Of a stretch of DNA of 19,197 bases, positions 1 through 5,772 are shown piece after piece. Source of the DNA: JAAYBT01 sp964404395 (GTDB lineage: Bacteria; Bacillota; Clostridia; Acetivibrionales; DTU013); NCBI GenBank assembly GCA_964404395.1, contig CAYOKA010000037.1, positions 1 to 19,197 on the forward strand. Reading direction: 5' to 3'. The position numbers and the translations under genes were made by a program. The notes under the pieces were generated by a model. It ran no database searches. It had not been told where the DNA came from and saw nothing but the letters and a program-made list of their open reading frames with translations. Position 1 is the first letter of the stretch. The number at the start of each line of letters is the position of its first letter.

Positions 1-53
1 GACATGTTCTCTTTTTTTTATTTCTCTAATTTACACCATTATACGGACATAAC

Positions 54-205
54 TAGGTTGACCCGTTAAGTGAGCAAAATTTCCGTTTATGGGCAAAAAA
101 TTCCGGAATTTGTGGCTAAAACGTGTAAAATTAGCATTTGTATACGGATTTCATGGTAATAATCGGCCACAAACGAAAATTTTGCTCACCCGGCGGGCTT
201 GGCTA
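54..205. repeat. Inverted-repeat element, possible relic of IS21-like transposon ends
   Basis: A 19-base arm at 70-88 (GTGAGCAAAATTTCCGTTT) is the reverse complement of 171-189 with one mismatch. Similarity continues weakly outward to 54 and 205 (TAG and CCCG blocks in register) and inward to about 94 and 165. Inside the left arm there are degenerate tandem copies of about 20 bases starting near 70, 90 and 111 (GAGCAAAATTTCCG, GGGCAAAAAATTCCG and a more diverged third). Inverted ends with several degenerate internal direct repeats recall IS21-family termini, but no transposase is present and only about 150 bases remain. The repeat itself is seen in the sequence; the IS21 link is an impression from family knowledge. 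It could also be a MITE-like element or a regulatory dyad upstream of speB. The rest of 1-335 shows no gene. Confidence 0.4.
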
Positions 206-335
206 CCAAAAAAACAGCTTCACGGCAAAGCACAAAAATGATAGTATTATGTCATGAAAAGGAACAATGCCAAGAGAATACAGGATGTCATCATAGGCAT
301 AGAGATTCATGAGAACAAAAGGGGAGGAATTCAGT

Positions 336-1193
336 ATGGATGAGCTGAGATTACCGCTTTTAATGGGCTGTGATGCCAGTGTGGAGGAGGCGCAGATAAT
401 TGTTTTTGGTGCGGGCTTCGACGGCACAGCCTCATTTCGCCCTGGTGCCCGATTCGGGCCCCAGGCCATGCGCTCTGAATTCTACGGATTGGAAACCTAT
501 TCTCCGGTGCTTGACCGGGATTTAACAGATATAACCGTGTGTGATGCAGGAGATCTGGAGCTGCCTTTTGGGGACACAAGGTCTGCTTTGGCAATGATTG
601 AAAGGACAGCGGCTCATATTGTGAAAATGGGGAAGAAGCCCTTTATGATGGGCGGGGAGCACCTTGTCACCTTGCCTGCATTTAGGGCTGCCTGTGAGAA
701 GTATCCCAACTTGTGTCTGCTACAGTTGGACGCTCATACGGATCTGAGGGATGAATACCTTGGAAACCATTTTTCCCATTCCGCTGTGGTCAGGCGGATT
801 TGGGATATTGTTGGGGACGGGCGCATATGGCAGGTGGGCATCCGCAGCGGATTGAAGGAAGAATTCGACTGGGCTGCGGAGGGTCACACGACCCTATACA
901 AATTCGACCTGTCTTCTTCCCACGAAGTGGTAAGTGCGCTGTCAGGAAAGCCGATCTACCTGACGATTGACCTGGATGTGCTCGACCCGTCGGTTATGCC
1001 GGGCACCGGAACACCCGAACCGGGGGGAGTGAGCTTCAATGATTTACATAAAGCCTTATGTATTTTTAGTGATTTGAATATTGTCGCGGCCGACGTGGTT
1101 GAATTGGCTCCGAAATTCGATATTTCGGGGATATCTACTGCCGTTGCCTGTAAGGTGATGAGGGAAGTTCTGCTCTTGATGGGAAAGCCCTGA
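336..1193 (+). CDS. speB: Agmatinase (arginase/ureohydrolase family)
   Basis: Predicted to hydrolyse agmatine to putrescine and urea in the cytoplasm, in polyamine synthesis. The product is 285 residues, the usual agmatinase length. Binuclear manganese ligands are visible: His109 in GGEH, Asp132, His134 and Asp136 in DAHTD, and Asp212 and Asp214 in TIDLDVLDP, followed by the family signature PGTGTPEPGG. The N-terminal SFRPGARFGPQAMR block and the GGEH (not GGDH) form are typical of Gram-positive agmatinases rather than arginases. An in-frame ATG at 309 would add nine residues, but the GGGAGGA ribosome site at about 322-328 is placed for the ATG at 336, so 336 was chosen. It is a single gene here: no spermidine synthase is adjacent on the right, and the left side lies outside the window. 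No clear terminator follows it; the 133 bases up to the convergent AraC gene hold only weak dyads. Confidence 0.9.
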   Translation: MDELRLPLLMGCDASVEEAQIIVFGAGFDGTASFRPGARFGPQAMRSEFYGLETYSPVLDRDLTDITVCDAGDLELPFGDTRSALAMIERTAAHIVKMGKKPFMMGGEHLVTLPAFRAACEKYPNLCLLQLDAHTDLRDEYLGNHFSHSAVVRRIWDIVGDGRIWQVGIRSGLKEEFDWAAEGHTTLYKFDLSSSHEVVSALSGKPIYLTIDLDVLDPSVMPGTGTPEPGGVSFNDLHKALCIFSDLNIVAADVVELAPKFDISGISTAVACKVMREVLLLMGKP

Positions 1194-1326
1194 CAATTTG
1201 CTTGCAGTTGTAGAATTCCTTGCGGTTCCTGGTGACTGTACTTCAGGGGCTTTTGCACAAGTGCATGATTTATTCGTTACAGATTAGTTTTGCTGCGTCT
1301 ACTGTATTGCGTCGGTGTCGGCTTTA

Positions 1327-2184
1327 TCACAAACAGGCTTTGCGGTAGAATGTGGGCGAGCAGCCCTTTGTTTTCTTAAAAATCCTGTTAAATGTGGTAA
1401 GACTATTGAAACCGGATTCCAGCGCAATGTCCAGGATAGGCTTGTCACTTTGTCTTAGAAGCTTTTCTGCCTGTTTGATGCGATAGCTGTTGAGGTAGCT
1501 CAGAAAGGTCATGCCTGTATACTCCTTAAAAAGCCTGGAGAAATAATACTCGCTGAAGCCCACTGCGGAGGAAACATCCTTTAGCGTAATATCAAAGGGA
1601 TAGTTGTTTTGAATGTATTCAAAGGCCTTATTGATCTGCTTCATAGCCGTTATCTTCTTAGGTTTGTGTGAAGTGCCGTCATAACCGGCTTCCTGAGCCA
1701 GACCTCTGGAAATAGTAACAATAATATCAAATATTCTGGCATTTAGAGACAGGGCATATGCGTAGTGCTTTTTTTCGTATTCATCAATCAGTTCTATTAC
1801 ATATTTTTCTACAGGGCTTTGAAGCTCAGGATCCTCTTCCCGGCTGATCTTTAGCATTTTTTCCATGAATGGCCTGATGTGATTTATGCCGCCGAAGCCG
1901 TCAAGAGAGGTTATGTTGAATTGAATATAATACTGTTTGCTGCTTCTGCTGCATTCAATGATTTCATGTACCTCGCCGGCTGGGATCAGCAAAAAATCCC
2001 TGCTGGAAAGAGAGGCTTCTTGGCCTGATACGTTGAGACGACACAGACCCGCCTCGTTGTATACCAGTTCCACTGCGTTATGCCAATGGAGAGGGAATTG
2101 AAATTCTTCCGCCGTATTGACTACAAGCCGAAAGGGGTACTGTTCGGTAAATACAATCTTTTCATGAAGGCCTTCCATAATCAT
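1327..2184 (-). CDS. AraC-family transcriptional regulator (cupin sensor plus double HTH)
   Basis: A 285-residue cytoplasmic DNA-binding regulator. Residues about 20-75 form an AraC-type cupin sugar-sensing domain (HWHNAVELVYNEAG, then DFLLIPAGEVHEI). The last 100 residues are the AraC DNA-binding domain with two helix-turn-helix units: ITLKDVSSAVGFSEYYFSRL, then ILDIALESGFNSLTTFNRIFKK, ending in the typical GCSPTFYRK. The first ATG (2184) has GAGGTG about five bases upstream on the minus strand; a second ATG two codons later is possible. It lies 97 bases downstream of the GH3 gene on the same strand, so the two are probably cotranscribed and the regulator likely controls the GH3 gene and perhaps the divergent metA/GH94/GH31 side. 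The effector sugar is unknown. No frameshift or missing domain is seen. Confidence 0.88.
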   Translation of the reverse strand: MIMEGLHEKIVFTEQYPFRLVVNTAEEFQFPLHWHNAVELVYNEAGLCRLNVSGQEASLSSRDFLLIPAGEVHEIIECSRSSKQYYIQFNITSLDGFGGINHIRPFMEKMLKISREEDPELQSPVEKYVIELIDEYEKKHYAYALSLNARIFDIIVTISRGLAQEAGYDGTSHKPKKITAMKQINKAFEYIQNNYPFDITLKDVSSAVGFSEYYFSRLFKEYTGMTFLSYLNSYRIKQAEKLLRQSDKPILDIALESGFNSLTTFNRIFKKTKGCSPTFYRKACL

Positions 2185-2249
2185 AATAACACCTCAGTAC
2201 CATCATGATAACAGAACAGAATCCTTCCCGCAATATAGAGCAAACGTGC

Positions 2250-2275
2250 GCCGGTTTTGGGCGGTCAAAACCGGC
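2250..2275 (-). terminator. Hairpin between GH3 and the AraC gene (weak terminator or mRNA processing/stability stem)
   Basis: GCCGGTTTT at 2250-2258 pairs perfectly with AAAACCGGC at 2267-2275, and one more G-C pair extends the stem to 10 bp around a 6-base loop. It starts six bases after the GH3 stop codon. There is no run of U on either strand after it, so it is a poor intrinsic terminator. It may partly separate expression of GH3 from the regulator or protect the 3' end of the GH3 message. The stem is seen; the function is inferred. Confidence 0.45.
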
Positions 2276-2281
2276 TATATA

Positions 2282-4453
2282 TTATACAATTTCAAAGAAT
2301 GCCTTTTCCACCGGCGTACCTGTCAGGCCGATGCTTCTCAAGTCAGGCTGACTTCCACCTATGTAAATATTGAAGGTGCCGGGCTCAAGCACTTCATTGC
2401 CATCATCATCAATGAGGGACAGCTGTTTGGGAGTAAGAGTAAAATTAGCCTCTGCCTTTTCTCCCGGCTTCAGGAAAACCTTCCGAATGCCGCGCAGCTG
2501 CCATCTGGGTACTTTAACGCTTGCCTCCACATCCTTGAGGTAAAGCTGTACTGTCTCTTCAGAGGCATGGTCGCCCACATTCGTTACAGTAGCTGAGCAG
2601 GAAACGGTTTCACCGGCCTTGAAGCTTTTTGCGACCTTTATATCGCTGTATTCGAATTTAGTGAAGCTTAGACCATATCCGAAAGGATACAGGGCTTCTT
2701 CTGTCATGTATTTATAAGTTCTGCCTTCCATGGAATAATCACGGAAATCAGGCAGCTCCTCGGTAGAAGCATAAAATGTAACCGGTAGCCGTCCCGAGGG
2801 GCTATATTCTCCGAACAGAAGTGATGCTATGGCTTCTCCCCCGCGCCCGCCCGGATACCATGCCTGAATGATGGCGGGAACATGCTGATCTGCCCACGTT
2901 ACAGCCAGAGCACTTCCTGCCAGTAAAATCAATACAACAGGTTTGCCGGTGGCAAATACTGCCTCAAGAAGCTCCTGTTGAAGACCCGGAAGGTTCAGAT
3001 GCATCTTGTCACCGCTGCCATATTCATTGCCGGTGTCGCCCTCTTCTCCTTCAATTGTTTCGTCCAGTCCGAGACACATAACGACAACATCGGATCTTTC
3101 CGCCACAGCCAACGCTTCCGCAATGCGGTCACGGGGCTCGGCCAGACCTGTAGTCATGCCCTTGAACAGATGGCAGCCTTCTGAATAGTAAACCCTGGTA
3201 TCACTGTCTACAGCGGCCCTGATGCCCTCCAACACAGTGACATATCTGTCGGATGTGCCATAATAATTCCCCTGTAGTGCTGCACGGCTGTTGGCGTTAG
3301 GGCCTATTACCGCAATTGACTTTAGCTTCGATTTATCCAGGGGAAGCAAGTTGCCCTCATTTTTAAGAAGCACAAGTGACTTTTTAGCTGCCTCAACGGA
3401 GAAATCACTATGCTCTTGACAGCTATTAACCTCATATGGTGTATCAGTGAAGGGAACATTCTTTGGATCATCAAACATGCCCAGCTTAAGCCTTGTCATC
3501 ATTAGACGAGTAACTGAACGATCTATATCGGCTTCCTCCACAAGCCCTTCCTTGTGAGCGATTAGCAGGTTAGCAAACATATTTCCACAGTTAAGATCAC
3601 AGCCGTTTTTTACAGCCAATGCCACCGATTCGGGTGCTGTCTTTGTTACCATATGGTATTCATGGAAGTCCTTTATAGCCCAGCAGTCCGATGTCACATG
3701 GCCCTTAAATTCCCACTCCTCACGCAGTATGTCATTAAGAAGAGTTTTGCTTCCACAGCAGGGTTCGCCGTTAGTTCTGTTGTAGGCTCCCATAACTGCT
3801 TCTACTTCCGCTTCTCTCACCAATTCCTCAAAGGCGGGAAGATATGTTTCACGCATATCTTTCTTTGTGGCAATTGCGTCAAAGCTATGCCTTTCACTTT
3901 CAGGACCGCTGTGCACGGCATAATGCTTGGCACAGGCAGCAGCCTTCAGATATTTTTTATCATCGCCCTGTATACCCTTTACAAAGGCAACGCCAAGTCT
4001 TCCGGTAAGGTAAGGATCCTCTCCGTAGGTTTCATGACCACGGCCCCATCTGGGATCCCGGAAGATATTAATATTAGGGGACCAAAAGGTAAGGCCCTTG
4101 TAAATGTCGCGATCGCCCTTGCGAATGCTTTCATGGTATTTCGCCCTCCCCTCAGTAGAAATAACATCAGCGATCCGGAACATCAAGTCTTCATCGAAGG
4201 TGGCGGCAAGACCAATGGCTTGTGGAAATACGGTTGCAACACCTGCTCTTGCCACTCCGTGAAGGGCCTCATTCCACCAGTTATATGCCGGTATGCCAAG
4301 CCTTGCTATTGCAGGAGCCTTGTGTAGCATCTGGGTGACCTTTTCCTCCAGTGTCATGCGGGAAACAAGATCCTTTGCCCGTTCCTCAAAGCTCAAGCTT
4401 TCATCAAGGTAAGCCGGTTTTTTGGTTGGTTCACTTACACAGTTGTTAGTCAT
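2282..4453 (-). CDS. Glycoside hydrolase family 3, beta-xylosidase/beta-glucosidase type
   Basis: Retaining exo-glycosidase predicted to release single sugars from the non-reducing end of xylo- or gluco-oligosaccharides. The product is 723 residues. Domains in order: (beta/alpha)8 barrel (about 20-330) with NWWNEALHGVARAG, ATVFPQAIGLAATFD and the nucleophile Asp256 in VTSDCWAI; alpha/beta sandwich (about 375-590) with the likely acid/base Glu in ETIEGEEGD near 468-471; C-terminal fibronectin-III-like domain (about 620-715). The NWWNEALHG and CDLNCGN blocks are commoner in the beta-xylosidase branch than in BglX-type glucosidases, but substrate cannot be fixed from sequence. There is no signal peptide, so it should be cytoplasmic. 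An ATG at 4489 would add 12 residues, yet AAGGAGG ends eight bases before the ATG at 4453, so 4453 was chosen. The AraC gene follows on the same strand. Confidence 0.9.
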   Translation of the reverse strand: MTNNCVSEPTKKPAYLDESLSFEERAKDLVSRMTLEEKVTQMLHKAPAIARLGIPAYNWWNEALHGVARAGVATVFPQAIGLAATFDEDLMFRIADVISTEGRAKYHESIRKGDRDIYKGLTFWSPNINIFRDPRWGRGHETYGEDPYLTGRLGVAFVKGIQGDDKKYLKAAACAKHYAVHSGPESERHSFDAIATKKDMRETYLPAFEELVREAEVEAVMGAYNRTNGEPCCGSKTLLNDILREEWEFKGHVTSDCWAIKDFHEYHMVTKTAPESVALAVKNGCDLNCGNMFANLLIAHKEGLVEEADIDRSVTRLMMTRLKLGMFDDPKNVPFTDTPYEVNSCQEHSDFSVEAAKKSLVLLKNEGNLLPLDKSKLKSIAVIGPNANSRAALQGNYYGTSDRYVTVLEGIRAAVDSDTRVYYSEGCHLFKGMTTGLAEPRDRIAEALAVAERSDVVVMCLGLDETIEGEEGDTGNEYGSGDKMHLNLPGLQQELLEAVFATGKPVVLILLAGSALAVTWADQHVPAIIQAWYPGGRGGEAIASLLFGEYSPSGRLPVTFYASTEELPDFRDYSMEGRTYKYMTEEALYPFGYGLSFTKFEYSDIKVAKSFKAGETVSCSATVTNVGDHASEETVQLYLKDVEASVKVPRWQLRGIRKVFLKPGEKAEANFTLTPKQLSLIDDDGNEVLEPGTFNIYIGGSQPDLRSIGLTGTPVEKAFFEIV

Positions 4454-4493
4454 GTTCACTGCCTCCTTATTTTGAACAATTGCTTTCATCTAC

Positions 4494-4518
4494 CATTCTA
4501 GCACAATATCATTCTAGC
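4494..4518 (-). promoter_or_regulatory. Tandem 9-bp direct repeat upstream of GH3, candidate AraC operator or -10 pair
   Basis: On the minus strand GCTAGAATG occurs twice, separated by seven bases (plus-strand CATTCTAGC at 4494-4502 and 4510-4518). It lies 41-65 bases before the chosen GH3 start. Tandem direct half-sites are how AraC-family proteins usually bind, and the family member encoded downstream is the obvious candidate. Each copy also contains TAGAAT, a five-of-six match to a -10 box, but no -35 box is seen at normal spacing. The 16-base period is shorter than the classical 21 bp of araI, so the assignment is tentative. Confidence 0.35.
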
Positions 4519-4604
4519 TTTTCCGAATACTTATATCCTTTCATATCTTGCGTTTATTATCTCATTTATTGCTAAGTTCGAATGACAAGGCGTAGATAAT
4601 TGGA

Positions 4605-4634
4605 TTGTACTGATTTTTTCAGATATGGTATAAT
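4605..4634 (+). promoter_or_regulatory. Sigma-A promoter of metA with extended -10
   Basis: TTGTAC (4605-4610) and a perfect TATAAT (4629-4634) are 18 bases apart, and TGG directly before TATAAT gives an extended -10. Transcription would start near 4641, leaving a leader of about 108 bases before metA. The TATAAT and the eight bases after it form a 14-mer that recurs twice near 14669 and 14794. Confidence 0.6.
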
Positions 4635-4667
4635 AACCTCACCAGAAGCTCAAACACAATCGCAGTT

Positions 4668-4700
4668 AACAGCCTCACTGGCATTATTGGTGAGGTTGTT
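4668..4700 (+). promoter_or_regulatory. Leader hairpin of metA
   Basis: AACAGCCTCACT (4668-4679) can pair with GGTGAGGTTGTT (4689-4700), giving 12 pairs including two G-U, around a nine-base loop. The right arm can alternatively pair with ATAACCTCACC at the promoter (4633-4643), so only one of the two dyads can form in a transcript that starts upstream. No U-tract follows. The leader shows neither S-box nor T-box consensus blocks. The rest of 4454-4749 holds the GH3 and metA promoters and no gene. Confidence 0.5.
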
Positions 4701-4749
4701 GTATACTATTTACTTATTATATTTATATGTTTGAAAGGGAGAAAAGCGA

Positions 4750-5676
4750 ATGCCCATTAAAATACCCGACAGTCTGCCGGCAGCAGAAGTGCTGACGGGA
4801 GAAAATATATTTATAATGACTGAGACTAGAGCCCAGAGGCAGGATATAAGACCTCTTAGCATAGCTTTATTAAATTTGATGCCGACAAAAATCGATACTG
4901 AAACCCAGCTGCTCAGGCTGATTGGCAACACACCTATTCAGGTGGATGTGACCTTTTTGCACCCTGAATCGCACAAGTCGAAGAATACTCCCAAATCGCA
5001 CCTGCAGAAATTCTACAACACCTTCAGCGAAATAGAGGATAAGAAATTCGACGGTCTCATTATAACGGGGGCTCCTGTCGAGCAATTGTCCTTTGAACAG
5101 GTCAATTACTGGGAGGAGCTGAAGAAAATCATGGAATGGAGCCTCCATAATGTTTATTCCACCTTCCATATATGCTGGGGAGCACAGGCCGGTCTTTATT
5201 ATCATTATGGCATCCCGAAATATCCTATACCGGAAAAGCTGTCCGGCGTTTTTAAGCATAGAGTTCTTAAGCACAATGTGATGCTGCTTAGAGGATTTGA
5301 TGAGTATTTCCATGCTCCCCATTCCAGACACACTGAGGTAAGGCGTCAGGATCTGGAAAAGGCAGGAAAACTGGAAATTCTCGCCGAATCCGAAGAGGCA
5401 GGCGTTTATATTGCAGCTGCCTTGAAGGGCAGGCAAATTTTTGTAACGGGGCATTCCGAATATGACCCACTGACTCTAAAAAATGAATATGACAGAGATG
5501 TGGGAAGGGGGCTGGAGCCAACCTTGCCCAAAAACTACTTTGAGAATGATGACCCGACAAGGCCTCCCATCGTGAAGTGGAAAGCCCACGCAAACCTTTT
5601 GTATGCCAATTGGCTGAACTACTACGTATATCAGGAAACTCCTTTCGATCTCAACCAGCTGGAGCGTGCATATTAA
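4750..5676 (+). CDS. metAA: Homoserine O-acyltransferase, predicted acetyl-CoA dependent (MetA family)
   Basis: Acylates the hydroxyl of L-homoserine, the first committed step of methionine synthesis, in the cytoplasm. The 308-residue length and numbering match the MetA family without gaps at the key sites: Lys47 (MPTK), catalytic Cys142 (HICWGAQA), His235 and Glu237 (GHSEYD), Arg249. Residue 111 is Glu (TGAPVE), where succinyl-CoA-using E. coli MetA has Gly; Glu at 111 is the published determinant of acetyl-CoA preference in Bacillus cereus MetA. It is therefore more likely a homoserine O-acetyltransferase although databases usually label it succinyltransferase. AAGGGAG lies eight bases before the ATG. 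It sits between glycosidase genes with its own promoter and leader, and no other methionine gene is in the window. Confidence 0.93.
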   Translation: MPIKIPDSLPAAEVLTGENIFIMTETRAQRQDIRPLSIALLNLMPTKIDTETQLLRLIGNTPIQVDVTFLHPESHKSKNTPKSHLQKFYNTFSEIEDKKFDGLIITGAPVEQLSFEQVNYWEELKKIMEWSLHNVYSTFHICWGAQAGLYYHYGIPKYPIPEKLSGVFKHRVLKHNVMLLRGFDEYFHAPHSRHTEVRRQDLEKAGKLEILAESEEAGVYIAAALKGRQIFVTGHSEYDPLTLKNEYDRDVGRGLEPTLPKNYFENDDPTRPPIVKWKAHANLLYANWLNYYVYQETPFDLNQLERAY

Positions 5677-5727
5677 GATCCGACAGTAGATTGATGCATA
5701 ATTATATAATGAATTTATGTAAATCCA

Positions 5728-5736
5728 TGGTATAAT
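5728..5736 (+). promoter_or_regulatory. Extended -10 promoter element before GH94
   Basis: TGGTATAAT is a TGN plus perfect TATAAT, the same ATGGTATAAT string as in the metA promoter. No recognisable -35 box lies 16-18 bases upstream, which is tolerated by extended -10 promoters. The start would be near 5743, about 30 bases before the GH94 start. Read-through from metA (96-base gap, no terminator seen) is also possible. Confidence 0.45.
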
Positions 5737-5772
5737 ATTTTTGAATACTAAAAGTGTTTACGGGAGGAGCAT

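Noticed and set aside
3653..4327. A 224-codon open frame on the plus strand inside the GH3 gene
   Set aside because: It lies antisense to strongly conserved GH3 motifs, has no ribosome binding site, and its translation matches no recognisable family.
4641..4749. SAM riboswitch or methionine T-box before metA
   Set aside because: The leader is only about 108 bases and lacks the conserved S-box helices and the T-box AGGGTGGNACCGCG block.
4870..5454. A 194-codon open frame antisense to metA
   Set aside because: The plus-strand MetA has all catalytic residues in place; the antisense frame is a shadow without a ribosome site.
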